Part shown: positions 9,101 to 16,875 of the stretch, piece by piece
How the letters are laid out: each line of letters begins with the position of its first letter
Position numbering within the stretch: the first letter of the stretch is position 1
Origin: Pedobacter westerhofensis
GTDB taxonomy: Bacteria; Bacteroidota; Bacteroidia; Sphingobacteriales; Sphingobacteriaceae
Assembly: GCF_900182595.1 (NCBI RefSeq)
Contig: NZ_FXTN01000011.1
Span: 214,073-278,072 of the forward strand
Direction: 5' to 3'
DNA length: 64,000 bases
Program-made: the position numbers and the translations under genes
The notes under the pieces: generated by a model
Told to the model about the DNA's origin: nothing
What the model saw: the letters and a program-made list of their open reading frames with translations, nothing else
The model's database searches: none

Positions 9101-9567
9101 AGTTTTACGCTCACGCCCGGAAGCGCAATACCTTTCGCATCTGATACGGTACCGGAAACCTGGCTTTGTTTATTGGCGGTAATATCCTTCATGGGATGTT
9201 TTTCATCTTCGCGGATGGCCTGTATCAGGATCAGGTCTTTTGAGTAATAATATTCCATATGAAATGGATTTAATATTTTCCTGAGCACATCAGAAAGTTT
9301 TTCTTCTTTCACATTAAGGCTAACTTTTTTATTGTCGCCCAGTGCGTCTGAGCCATAGGCGAAATCGATCTTTACCATCTGGTTGATCTTTTTCAATACG
9401 TCGGCCACAGGCATGTTGGTTACTTTGAGGGTGATCCTGGTATCAAGGCCACGCTTATCTGCACGTTCTGCCCTGGCAACCAGTGAATATTGGAACAGGA
9501 GGATAGTCAATATAATTCCCGCCAGATTTTTCAGCGAAAACCGGCTTGACAATATTTTATTTGTCAT
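6151..9567 (-). CDS. SusC/RagA-family TonB-dependent transporter with STN domain
   Basis: A 1138-residue outer-membrane transporter. ATG at 9567 was chosen because it places a signal peptide (NLAGIILTILLFQYSLVARA) at the N-terminus; reading further upstream only adds unlikely sequence. Next come an STN domain (about 45-115), a carboxypeptidase-D-like regulatory repeat (VSGTVSDAKGIALPGVSVKL), the plug (NALAGRVAGVNATSTATGAG and DIESISVLKGGTAAALYGSR) and a 22-strand barrel ending LNLSVKF. STN domains usually bind a FecR anti-sigma factor, but no FecI/FecR genes lie beside this one. It forms a unit with the SusD gene downstream. The substrate is unknown. Confidence 0.93.
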   Translation of the reverse strand: MTNKILSSRFSLKNLAGIILTILLFQYSLVARAERADKRGLDTRITLKVTNMPVADVLKKINQMVKIDFAYGSDALGDNKKVSLNVKEEKLSDVLRKILNPFHMEYYYSKDLILIQAIREDEKHPMKDITANKQSQVSGTVSDAKGIALPGVSVKLKNGKADASTNAEGKYSISLPDGTGDLIFSSIGFITQEVPVSGRSIINVMLKEESQALSEVVVTALGIAREKKALAYSVTEVKGDEFTKARENNLGNALAGRVAGVNATSTATGAGGSSRVIIRGNGSLSGENQPLYIVNGVPMTNSTPSTPGTYGGVDRGDGLNSINPDDIESISVLKGGTAAALYGSRAANGVILITTKTGKGQRGLGVEYNTTYTMETPLSTPDWQYEYGSGDRGLKPTSKSEAIANGRISWGAKLDGSSVVNTDGIARPYVAQKNNIQNFYDTGSTFSNTLALTGGNETSNFRFSASNMDNHGIVPNSSLNRKTFNLSASANLSKKIIFEGNVQFNIEKNKNRSYIADFTKNPNASVGLIATSLDVRTLAPGYDAQGFEVPWNDYVFVVNPYFAINKVQNEDERKRFIGSFSTRYNITDYLYARGRLGIDYFNTNGFDINPSGILTDTRGSMTTDRNSTYETNAEALLGFDKTFGKFSVNALLGGNQMHSQVRAGTLSSGLFNVPFTYFIGNGSSQTFTDTFSESAINSFFSSADIGFNNYLYLNLTGRKDWFSTLSMSNNSLFYPSAGVSFILSNAWASKPSWLSYAKIRSSWAQVGGGAPNPYSLALTYTAQSVTHLGQPLLAITGSNIPSELKPYTSTTTEAGIETRMFNNRFGVDLTVYDRTTTNDIVNAAVAVSSSFNSVSLNVGKMRNRGVELLLTGTPLRSSNGINWDVSFNMAYNDNKVLNIAEGLDKLALPGASPRTENAYVYHYEGQSFGMIAGNKAKTDANGNVIYNSANGIPLQSEIVPLGKGVPPLTMGISNTFSYKNLSLGFLIDGKFGAKMYTSTNAYGTYYGLDKRTAANGVRESGITVTGVDETGAPFSKVVSAQDYYQGIAYTLTDQFVYDASFIKLRQITLGYSVPKKLLAKTPVQSATLSLVARNLLLIYSKVPNVDPESTYNNSNAQGLENFGVPTTRSYGLNLSVKF

Positions 9568-10158
9568 ATATTTGCGATAAATTTTGTTAAAAGATAGCCT
9601 TCCATACAAGGAAGGTTTGCAGGATTTAGCTGAGCACAGCTCAGAATTTACAGGTTGGATGTGCTGGTACCACATTCAACTTTTTTTATGTCGTTTTCTC
9701 ATTGCATAGGCGTCTGGATTTTGGTTAATTATTAAATAATTATTTCATCTTCTGAACAAGATGCGCTCCCCGATTCAACCTTTTAACTGAATTAACCCTT
9801 TAAAAAAGAGTTAAGAATTCAGATTCAAAATAAAAAAAAGAAATTAAGCAGACATTTTCTGGTTATGCTATTCATTTTGTGAGAGGTTCGCATTAAAGAC
9901 ACACAAAATTGCGTTTCAGACTAACTAAATCAGGATATTTCTATTGAAAAAACCAGTAATACAGCTTATTTAGACCTGTTTTTACATATTATATGTAACA
10001 AAATACACGATAATACCAGCCGGAAATCATATTACAGGTAAAAGAAGGTAAAAATCGTAAACTTCTCTGTTTTCACAAGCTCATTATTCTAAGAACCTTC
10101 TCAAGGTGATTATGGAATTTTTCCTGCCGGATCATCATGATTAAAAAATCATACAGAT
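9568..10158. other. Gene-free divergent region between susC and a lipoprotein gene
   Basis: About 590 bases without a credible gene. The side next to susC (its probable 5' leader) holds two small hairpins: CCTTCC/GGAAGG at 9598-9615 and CTGAGC-ACA-GCTCAG at 9630-9644. Further out is an AT-rich inverted repeat, TAATTATT-A-AATAATTA, at 9726-9742. No clear TAnnTTTG box was found on either strand, so the promoters for the two divergent units could not be placed. Confidence 0.5.
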
Positions 10159-10611
10159 ATGAGAAAAGTACTATTGTTAAGCTACGCAGTTGCGCTCGGC
10201 TTCTTTTGCGGCTGCGGCCAGAATACCGGCAACGAACTTGATAACTATGATGCGCTGGCAGCTGTTCCCTCTGCAAAATACCTGGCAGTTTATGAGCAAG
10301 ACACCGCCTGGCTGTCCCTTATTAAAAAAGGGCCAAAGGTTGAAGGTAACCTGAGATTTAAATACAGCAATGGGATCAGACAGCAGGGCACATTCAAAGG
10401 ATTGTTCAGAGGTGATACGCTGTTTGCAGATTATCACTACAAAGGACAAAACGGGCAGTGGCAGAGAAATCCGATAGCCCTGTTAAAAACAGGCGGGCAA
10501 CTACAGATGGGCGTAGGACAGCGTGAATTTGCCTGGGGACGTACCTACTTTACTAAAAATGTACCCATAGATTTTGAAAAAGGCCGCTTTGTTTTTGTAA
10601 AAAAAGATTAG
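10159..10611 (+). CDS. Small lipoprotein of unknown function (paralogue A)
   Basis: A 150-residue protein with a lipoprotein-like signal peptide: a hydrophobic core, then FFCGCGQ with the probable lipidated Cys at residue 19. The mature part is all-beta in character, with the signature GTFKGLFRGDTLFADYHYK, then W-Q-R-N-P-I-A-L-L-K, MGVG, and YFTKNVPIDFEKGRF near the end. The same signature recurs in the product of 11480-11944, so the two are paralogues on either side of the GIN-domain gene. No catalytic motif is visible. A surface or periplasmic structural role is possible but unproved. Confidence 0.75.
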   Translation: MRKVLLLSYAVALGFFCGCGQNTGNELDNYDALAAVPSAKYLAVYEQDTAWLSLIKKGPKVEGNLRFKYSNGIRQQGTFKGLFRGDTLFADYHYKGQNGQWQRNPIALLKTGGQLQMGVGQREFAWGRTYFTKNVPIDFEKGRFVFVKKD

Positions 10612-10780
10612 TTACAAAATTTATTACGCCCGTTGGTCGAAAGATTGCAGGAGTTGGTCGGGTGTTACAGTAACATGGTATAAAAGCCACAAAAGCGCTG
10701 AAACGTTTGAGGGGTGACGACGTCTTATATACAAACAATTAAGAAATAGTTATTTACAAAAACCCTCAAACTCAAAAGAT

Positions 10781-11368
10781 ATGAAAACTCTATTCAACAA
10801 CGGATTAAAATCATTAGCTATCATTTTATTAGTATCAGTATTTGCGCTAAACGTTTCTGCAGCAACCGCAACAGTAGATATGGGACATGCCCCAAAAGAA
10901 ATCAAAAAAATAATTGTTAACGGCAATACCAAAGTGATCCTGGTACAAAGCGCAAAAGAATTTATAACAATGGATTCTCTTGATCTGAAAAACGTATCAG
11001 TAACACAACTTGGCAATGCACTTACGATCAGCTCCAGCCAAAGCAATCCTGTAACGGTAACAGTTTATGTAAAAAACCCATACCGCATTGATGCCTCAGG
11101 TACTTCGGAAGTTAAAACACTGGGAAAATTTAATCTGGTAAACCTGCAGGTAATACTTAAAGATGATGCTACTGCACGTGTAAAAGCAAGTACTGAAAGT
11201 ATCTATACCGTAGTTAACGACCGTGCAAACCTGCAGCTGATTGGTGAAACAGGCAAACACGTTTATGAAACTGCCGATGTTGCCAAAATGGATACTGCCA
11301 AATTAGCAGCAACAGAGTCAGAAAATGCAAGAATCTTGAAAGTAGCTGTTGCCTTGAATGCCAAATAA
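10781..11368 (+). CDS. GIN-domain (DUF2807) exported protein
   Basis: A 195-residue secreted protein with a signal peptide (about 1-27, ending NVSAA). The body is a parallel beta-helix-like repeat typical of the GIN domain (putative auto-transporter adhesin head, DUF2807): KKIIVNGNTKVILVQSAKEF, followed by YRIDASGTSEVKTLGKFNL and ILKDDATARVKASTESIYTV. Members are common in Bacteroidota envelopes and their biochemical function is not established. A terminator follows at 11399-11430. The gene lies between two paralogous lipoproteins, which may share its envelope role. Confidence 0.82.
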   Translation: MKTLFNNGLKSLAIILLVSVFALNVSAATATVDMGHAPKEIKKIIVNGNTKVILVQSAKEFITMDSLDLKNVSVTQLGNALTISSSQSNPVTVTVYVKNPYRIDASGTSEVKTLGKFNLVNLQVILKDDATARVKASTESIYTVVNDRANLQLIGETGKHVYETADVAKMDTAKLAATESENARILKVAVALNAK

Positions 11369-11398
11369 AAGCAGGCAATAACATTACGATTGTGAAAG

Positions 11399-11430
11399 AA
11401 GATACCTGTATTCTGCCGGTATCTTTTTTT
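11399..11430 (+). terminator. Terminator after the GIN-domain gene
   Basis: AAGATACC (11399-11406) and GGTATCTT (11418-11425) form an 8-bp stem, followed by a T run to 11430. It lies 31 bases after the stop codon. Confidence 0.8.
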
Positions 11431-11479
11431 ATGTTACAGCTATATCGATTATGCAAGCACATTTATCTAAATTTGCCTA

Positions 11480-11944
11480 ATGATCCGGATATCAGTTGAG
11501 TCCCCTGCCCTTGTTAAAGAAACTCCAATCTTACACTTACTTGTATTGCTGTTCATGTTATCGTCATGCAGCAATGAGGCTGCTGGTGATCATCAGCAAA
11601 AAGTGGTTTATCATGCGGTGAACAAATCCGATACGGCAAAGCTCAGCATCGATTTAACTGATAAGGTATTTGAAGGGCAATTCGAAATCAATCACCGCGG
11701 CGTGTTTAAAGATTCAGGCGACGTCAATGGTGTGGTAAAGGGAGATACACTGATGGGCACCTTTCATTACCAGAGTTACGGCGTAGAAAAATGGTACAGG
11801 ATTCCTATCGCTTTGCTCAAAAAGGATAAAAAGCTGATTATGGGCGTTGGTTCAATGGAGATCTATATGAACATGACCTTCTTTACCAGGAACACGCCTA
11901 TCGATTATGAACATCCGCAGTTTACCTTCGAAAAAGCGGAGTAA
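11480..11944 (+). CDS. Small lipoprotein of unknown function (paralogue B)
   Basis: A 154-residue protein similar to the product of 10159-10611. Shared features are D-T-A-x-L-S-I/L near the front, the block VVKGDTLMGTFHYQSYG, W-Y-R-I-P-I-A-L-L-K, MGVGSMEI and the end FFTRNTPIDYEHPQF. The signal region is unusual: about 16 polar residues precede the hydrophobic core and the lipobox LSSC (Cys30). The real start could therefore be further downstream, but no better ATG is available. It is cut off from the GIN gene by a terminator. Function unknown. Confidence 0.72.
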   Translation: MIRISVESPALVKETPILHLLVLLFMLSSCSNEAAGDHQQKVVYHAVNKSDTAKLSIDLTDKVFEGQFEINHRGVFKDSGDVNGVVKGDTLMGTFHYQSYGVEKWYRIPIALLKKDKKLIMGVGSMEIYMNMTFFTRNTPIDYEHPQFTFEKAE

Positions 11945-12045
11945 ATGCAATTAGGGTCATAGACAGATTTGAACTTTCGGTCGATGCTTTGGGGTATAAC
12001 GACGATTCTGCGAAATGGTTTATTCTCCCTTTCCTACCTTTAAGC

Positions 12046-12339
12046 ATGGAAAAGAAAACCAATAAATATCATTTAGCCTTAAAATTAAAGCAGTACGCTA
12101 ATGGCGAGACCTTACCAGCCAGAGAACTGGAGTTCGACTTTGATAATCATGATGAGATATTCAGTATCATAGAAAGGATCGAAGCGAAGAACCCATTTAA
12201 TGATCCTTCACAAGCCGTACAATTTGCCCTTGGCCTTAAATTATTTGCCGAAGTTAAACTGAAGAACCGTAACCACCCCCTCTTTGAAGAACTGAATACT
12301 GTTTTTGGTGACTTTATGAAGAAACTGAAGAGTTTGTAG
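12046..12339 (+). CDS. DUF3861 family protein
   Basis: A 97-residue cytoplasmic protein starting MEKKTNKYHLALKLKQY. The ATG at 12046 was chosen over one 57 bases upstream because the family starts here and the extra residues look non-coding. Typical DUF3861 blocks are present: LEFDFDNHDEIFSIIERIEA, then FALGLKLFAEVKLKNRNHPL and FGDFMKKLK at the C-terminus. The function of the family is unknown. The methyltransferase gene starts 13 bases later and may be co-transcribed. Confidence 0.85.
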   Translation: MEKKTNKYHLALKLKQYANGETLPARELEFDFDNHDEIFSIIERIEAKNPFNDPSQAVQFALGLKLFAEVKLKNRNHPLFEELNTVFGDFMKKLKSL

Positions 12340-12351
12340 CAGGCAATCCAT

Positions 12352-12972
12352 ATGATAAATACATTAACTGACAAGCGGGTATCTGAAATTTTGGATATAC
12401 TGCACGAAAAAGCAACAGCCGACAGTATCCAGCGCCGGATTGCAAAAAACACACCCGGCTTTGAACGCTCATGGGACACTGCTTATATGGCTGTAAATCC
12501 TGAAGAAGGTTATCTGCTGAACTTTTTAGCTACAGTTTCGGAAGCAAAAAACATTGTAGAATTTGGCTGTTCTTTTGGAATCTCTACTATTTATCTGGCA
12601 GCAGCCGCAAAAAACAATGGAGGAGCCGTTGTCAGTACTGATATAGAGCCCACCAAAGTTGCCGGCGCGCGCAAAAATCTGGAAGATGTGGGCCTGGCTG
12701 AATATGTAACCATTTTGCAAGGCGATGCCACACAAACCCTCGCGTCCCTGAAGGGGCCGGTTGATTTCCTGTTCCTCGATGGCGCCAAAGAACTTTATCT
12801 TCCGGTTTTTAACCTGCTGCGCCCAAAACTAATCAAGGGATCTGTGATCTTTGCAGATAATGCCGACAAACCGGACACACAACCATTTGTGGAGCACATA
12901 CTTGGTTTAAAAGATGAATTTACAACTGCGCATATTTTTGAGAAACGGGCATTCATTGCCTATCTAAAATAA
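12352..12972 (+). CDS. SAM-dependent O-methyltransferase-like protein
   Basis: A 206-residue class I methyltransferase. The SAM-binding glycine motif is VEFGCSFGISTIYLA (about 63-77), the acidic residue ending strand 2 is in VVSTDIEPTK, and motif III-like VDFLFLDGAKELY carries the D that in catechol/caffeoyl-CoA-type enzymes helps bind metal. Length and layout match the methyltransferase 24/O-methyltransferase 3 group. It follows DUF3861 closely. The substrate is not predictable. Confidence 0.85.
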   Translation: MINTLTDKRVSEILDILHEKATADSIQRRIAKNTPGFERSWDTAYMAVNPEEGYLLNFLATVSEAKNIVEFGCSFGISTIYLAAAAKNNGGAVVSTDIEPTKVAGARKNLEDVGLAEYVTILQGDATQTLASLKGPVDFLFLDGAKELYLPVFNLLRPKLIKGSVIFADNADKPDTQPFVEHILGLKDEFTTAHIFEKRAFIAYLK

Positions 12973-13058
12973 AAAAGAGATTGTATCATTGATGATATTG
13001 AACCTCAGAGAATGGAATATTTGCAAGTGCTCCCTTAGGGGGTACTAGTAAAAATAGC

Positions 13059-13088
13059 GAAAAAGAGGCTGATCATGATACAGCCTCT
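13059..13088 (-). terminator. Terminator of the DUF4198/TonB receptor operon
   Basis: AGAGGCTG (13064-13071) and CAGCCTCT (13081-13088) form an 8-bp stem. On the minus strand it runs into TTTTT (the A run at 13060-13064). It is 24 bases past the stop of the DUF4198 gene. Confidence 0.75.
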
Positions 13089-13112
13089 GCTTTTCATCGT
13101 AAAGATTCAAAA

Positions 13113-13820
13113 TTAACGGCCAACTTCAAATCTATAGGTAGCACCCTGCCAGAGGCCTGTATATTTATTGCCGTTGAACTCACCTGCTTCCGGGCTGGAC
13201 GAAGTTGCTTCAACCAAATATTGGCCAGGCCATAGCGGTGTAAAAGTAACATTACCTTCAGCATCCGTTTTTAATTCCTGGCTCCATTTTGCCGGAGAAA
13301 ACAACAGTACAGTTAAATCCGCTTTGGCAGCACCTTTCAGCCAAACCTTCACTGTAACAGGTTTATTTACTGTTGCATCGCCCAGCGGCAGCACTTTCAG
13401 TTCGCTGGTATTGGCCGCAGGTTCTGCAGCAAGGCCTGCCTTACCAACCCTTACACTTGCGCTTGCTAAAAACTCAAGCAGATAAGTACCACTCAATGTA
13501 TTGCCCTTATGGCTTACAGTTAGTGTATATGCACCTTCACGCTCAGGAGTAAATGAAGACTGCAGTGAATTAGCAGTTTTAGTAAGCACCAGCTTCTCTT
13601 TTTTTCCATCCGGCGCGGTTAACCACAGTGTCAGATCAGGCAGGTTAGCAAACCATTTGCTCAGTTCGTCCTTTTCATTCTGACCATATTCGCCATAAAA
13701 CAGGTTTACAGCTTGTGCCTGACCGGCTTTTCCTGTTGCAGAAGTCTCGATCCAAAGTGAATGCGCAGATACGATAACAGCGCTTAAGGCCATTAGAAGT
13801 GTTAGTATTGTCTTTCTCAT
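13113..13820 (-). CDS. DUF4198-type exported protein linked to metal/siderophore uptake
   Basis: A 235-residue protein with a signal peptide ending VSAHS and a tandem Ig-like beta fold. The mature N-terminus H-S-L-W-I-E, the block LPDLTLWLTAPDGKKEKL and the end NKYTGLWQGATYRFEVGR fit DUF4198, a periplasmic family often encoded next to TonB-dependent metal receptors. The start is 43 bases after the receptor gene's stop, so the two are probably one operon. A role in metal capture is inferred from context only. Confidence 0.75.
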   Translation of the reverse strand: MRKTILTLLMALSAVIVSAHSLWIETSATGKAGQAQAVNLFYGEYGQNEKDELSKWFANLPDLTLWLTAPDGKKEKLVLTKTANSLQSSFTPEREGAYTLTVSHKGNTLSGTYLLEFLASASVRVGKAGLAAEPAANTSELKVLPLGDATVNKPVTVKVWLKGAAKADLTVLLFSPAKWSQELKTDAEGNVTFTPLWPGQYLVEATSSSPEAGEFNGNKYTGLWQGATYRFEVGR

Positions 13821-13863
13821 GTTTAATTTAATTGATTGATATGAGTTTTTCTCGTAGACTCAT

Positions 13864-16320
13864 CTAAAACTTAAATGTAATGCTGCCCAGGTACTGACGT
13901 GTCATCTGATAAGCAGCGGCATAATTCCAGTAATGTTCATTACCAAGGTTGTTGCCTTTCAAGCCAAAGCGCCATTTAGGCTGATCATAGAACACGGAAG
14001 CATTCAGCAGCAGATAAGACGGAATTTTCAGCGTATTGAGTGCATCAAAATAGGATTTGTCTACATAGTTACCGCCAAAGCCCAGTCCCACATTTTTGAT
14101 GTATTCCGAGAACTTATAGCTTACCCAGAAATTTGCAACATTTTGCGGAGCTGCCTGTACCAGTTTACCAATCAGCGCAGCTGTTCCTTTTGTGGTCTTA
14201 TTCTCATTATAGGCATAACCTGCAACGATATTAAGGCCATTAACAGGATTGGCGATCAGTTCTGCCTCAAATCCCCTGCTCCGCTGGGTACCGTTCTGTA
14301 CCGTAAAATTCAGGTTATTGCGTAGTTCAGTATAAGTTGCATTGCTCACACGGATATCATAAAAGCTTACCGATGCTGATAAACGGTGTTCAAAAGCCTC
14401 AGCCTTGATACCGCCCTCAAACTGGTTCGCCTGCCGTGGTTTAAATACTTCGCTGCTGCCATCAGGCTGGGTAACCGGCCCTACATTGGAAAATCCGTTC
14501 ATGTAATTGGCAAACAAACTTAGCTGGTCTTTTACCAGCTGGTACACCAATCCAAATTTGGGCGACAGAGCGGTCTGGTTGTAATTATTTTTAGCAGCAA
14601 CACCATTGGTCAGGGTTGGTTTATTCTTAAAACGGTCTACACGCAAGCTCATCATCGCCTCCAGCTTATCGGTAATATTGAGCACGTCTGAGGCATAGGC
14701 ACTGTAAATATCTTGTTTTGCAGATACTGAACTGTAAGTACCATTGGCAGCCAGCAGATTGTATTTTGGCAGGTCTACCGCCGCAAAGGGCTTGGTGATA
14801 TCAGGAATAACATCATAAGCGATCTGGTTGGAGTAACGCTGTTTGCCGTCATATGTGAAAACATCCAGGCCGGCAACCAGACGGTTACGCAGTGACCCTA
14901 ATTTAAAATCTCCGGTAAAGTTCTGCTGGAAGTCGATCGAGTTGAAATCACGCGGCCCGAAATCCAGGATACTGCGTGCCACGCTTGTTGCCGTCAGGTA
15001 TACCGGGTACATCTGCAGGCTTCGTTCTACGTGGTTATTACTGTAGGCAACCTGGGTAGTAGATTTCCAGTTGTCGGATATTTTATAATCGCCCTGTGTG
15101 TAAAAGTTCCTTGAACTTAAGCGGGCGTCTATATTCTCACCGCCGTAACTGGTACGATAATCAAGCGGAACATCCTTCAGGCTCGTGAACAGTCCCGCAT
15201 TGAATGTAGGATAGGGATTCTGGGTTTTGTTCTGCGTAAAAATCTCCGCATCAAATAATAATGTCAAACGGTCATCTACTTTGTAGGATAAGCTTGGTGC
15301 AAAAGTAAAGCTGCGGTTATGACCGATATTCTGGAAACTGCCTTCATTGTGATAAGCCGTATTTACGCGCAGTAAAACGCTTTTATCTGCATTGAGCGGA
15401 CTGTTGATATCTGCTGTGACCCTGCTTAAATTGTAGCTGCCCACGGTACTGGAGATCTCGCCCTTAAAGGTATCGAAAGGTTTTTTCGTCACCTGGTTGA
15501 TCAGTCCCCCGAAGGAAACAATACTGGAACCAAATAAAGTGCCCGATGGCCCTTTGATTATTTCTGCACGTTCAATATTGATCGGATCAACAGAAGACCA
15601 TGCCTGTGCGGCCATCCCGTTCCTCACCGATGTACTTACACTAAAACCACGCAGGTATACACCGATCGTCCCTGCAGGGGTTACTCCGGGTACTACACCG
15701 GGCGAATTCCAGAGCGCGTCTTTATAATCCACAACCATTTGTTCCTGCATCAGTTCCTTGCTCACCACAGAGTACACCTGCGGATTTTCGAGGTTAGACA
15801 GGGGCATGCGCGCAACATACTCGCTTTTTTTACCGGCAAACTTATTCGGCTTGTCGCCGCCTATCACAACTTCTTTCAGCTGCTCATGGTTTTCTGAGAG
15901 CACAAAATCAACCACAAGGGTTTCACCGGCTTTCAGTTCAACTGTTTTGCTTTGTGGGACCAGCCCTACATACCGGGTGGTCAGCGTATAGTTACCCGGC
16001 AGGACCCGGTTGATCTGGTAGTTCCCTTTCTTGTCAACAGCAGTACTTTTGGAGGCGCCTTTTAAGCCAATTGTTACAAATTCTGCCGGCTGTCCGTCAG
16101 AAGTAGTTACAGTACCTCTGATACTGCCGCTTTGCTGTATGTTAATGGATTGCGCCAGCTTAACTGATTGCTCCTGGCTGCCGGCAGCCGTTTGGTTATC
16201 AGAGGACTGTGCGAATGCGGGTGAAGAAAGGCACAGCAGGAAAAGAGAGGCAAGGGTAAGGCTTGGTTTTTTGAGATAGAATAAGATAGATCTATTACTG
16301 CATAGTAATAAAGAATTCAT
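13864..16320 (-). CDS. TonB-dependent siderophore-type receptor
   Basis: An 818-residue outer-membrane receptor. After the signal peptide (about 1-38) comes a carboxypeptidase-like domain (GSIRGTVTTSDGQPAEFVTI). The plug (about 170-290) contains VYLRGFSVSTSVRNG and IERAEIIKGPSGTLFGS, characteristic of the ferrichrome/ferric-siderophore group, and the barrel ends MTRQYLGSITFKF with terminal Phe. It differs from SusC proteins by its shorter length and lack of an SusD partner. The likely cargo is an iron-siderophore or another metal chelate. It is preceded by a structured leader and a small membrane protein gene. Confidence 0.9.
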   Translation of the reverse strand: MNSLLLCSNRSILFYLKKPSLTLASLFLLCLSSPAFAQSSDNQTAAGSQEQSVKLAQSINIQQSGSIRGTVTTSDGQPAEFVTIGLKGASKSTAVDKKGNYQINRVLPGNYTLTTRYVGLVPQSKTVELKAGETLVVDFVLSENHEQLKEVVIGGDKPNKFAGKKSEYVARMPLSNLENPQVYSVVSKELMQEQMVVDYKDALWNSPGVVPGVTPAGTIGVYLRGFSVSTSVRNGMAAQAWSSVDPINIERAEIIKGPSGTLFGSSIVSFGGLINQVTKKPFDTFKGEISSTVGSYNLSRVTADINSPLNADKSVLLRVNTAYHNEGSFQNIGHNRSFTFAPSLSYKVDDRLTLLFDAEIFTQNKTQNPYPTFNAGLFTSLKDVPLDYRTSYGGENIDARLSSRNFYTQGDYKISDNWKSTTQVAYSNNHVERSLQMYPVYLTATSVARSILDFGPRDFNSIDFQQNFTGDFKLGSLRNRLVAGLDVFTYDGKQRYSNQIAYDVIPDITKPFAAVDLPKYNLLAANGTYSSVSAKQDIYSAYASDVLNITDKLEAMMSLRVDRFKNKPTLTNGVAAKNNYNQTALSPKFGLVYQLVKDQLSLFANYMNGFSNVGPVTQPDGSSEVFKPRQANQFEGGIKAEAFEHRLSASVSFYDIRVSNATYTELRNNLNFTVQNGTQRSRGFEAELIANPVNGLNIVAGYAYNENKTTKGTAALIGKLVQAAPQNVANFWVSYKFSEYIKNVGLGFGGNYVDKSYFDALNTLKIPSYLLLNASVFYDQPKWRFGLKGNNLGNEHYWNYAAAYQMTRQYLGSITFKF

Positions 16321-16345
16321 AATTTTGTTTGAATGATTAATTGAT

Positions 16346-16417
16346 TGAAAGATGAATTATCATGGGCCGGTGTGATGTTTGGCGACGAGCACCGGCTTTC
16401 TTAAATCCTATCTTTCA
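16346..16417 (-). promoter_or_regulatory. Nested inverted repeats in the leader of the TonB receptor
   Basis: Two nested perfect inverted repeats lie 25 bases upstream of the receptor ATG. The outer one is TGAAAGAT (16346-16353) with ATCTTTCA (16410-16417). The inner one is GCCGGTG (16366-16372) with CACCGGC (16390-16396). No U tract follows on the minus-strand RNA, so it is not a plain terminator. It may be a folded 5' leader controlling the receptor; the ligand or effector is unknown. Confidence 0.5.
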
Positions 16418-16488
16418 GGGAGGAGCTAAATGGATTTTCATACCGCAAAGAAAAGCGTTATTTAGAATAAATCCAAACTAAGATTTAA

Positions 16489-16635
16489 CTATCTCAATAA
16501 AATAACGAGAATCAGGCTGAATATAACCAGCATAGCACCTACATCGAGCCATCCAAAGTGGAATATTTTATCAATGTGCAGCTCAGCCTCCTCTCCCCGG
16601 ATCCAAGCCCTTAGAAAACAAATGAATTGATTCAT
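16489..16635 (-). CDS. Small single-pass membrane protein (48 residues)
   Basis: The minus strand reads ATG at 16635 to TAG at 16489. It starts MNQFICFLRAWIRGEEAELH, continues through an H-F-G-W-L-D turn, and ends in a C-terminal transmembrane helix (AMLVIFSLILVILL) closed by a single Arg. The amphipathic start plus one helix is typical of real small membrane proteins and is unlikely by chance. It sits between two structured leaders, 168 bases upstream of the TonB receptor and on the same strand. No known family is recognised; a role next to the receptor or its energising complex is a guess. Confidence 0.6.
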   Translation of the reverse strand: MNQFICFLRAWIRGEEAELHIDKIFHFGWLDVGAMLVIFSLILVILLR

Positions 16636-16661
16636 TTCTGTTATAATTTCATTTTCTTTAT

Positions 16662-16783
16662 AAGAAAGAACCGGTAGCCTGGCTCCCGGCTGGTCTTTCA
16701 GAAAAATATTAGTTTGATGATCAATCTACTGATATCTGTGGCCGATTTGAATATTGCTTGAACCTTACATCAAATCCTTTCTT
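16662..16783 (-). promoter_or_regulatory. Candidate structured (two-state) RNA leader
   Basis: This lies upstream of the 48-residue gene on the same strand. CTTTCTT (16777-16783) can pair with AAGAAAG (16662-16668), and immediately inside it TCAAATC (16770-16776) pairs with GATTTGA (16744-16750), giving two stacked 7-bp helices. The same 3' strand can instead pair locally: GAAAGA (16664-16669) with TCTTTC (16694-16699) around a CCGG/CCGG hairpin (16671-16689). The two pairings exclude each other, as in riboswitches and attenuators. No known class is matched. Confidence 0.45.
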
Positions 16784-16875
16784 GTTATGGTAAACTAAAC
16801 CTTATAATTTACAAAATGTATTTCTAAAACAATAAATTTTGCAAATTAATTTTACTTTAAGTGTTCTTAATTTTA

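Noticed and set aside
9568..9675. Longer start for the first SusC protein at 9675
   Set aside because: The extra 36 residues precede a normal signal peptide and have no family likeness.
16662..16783. Cobalamin riboswitch suggested by AGCCAGG and ACC in the leader
   Set aside because: The other conserved cobalamin blocks (GGGAA, GCCACTG) are missing, so only a generic structured leader is claimed.
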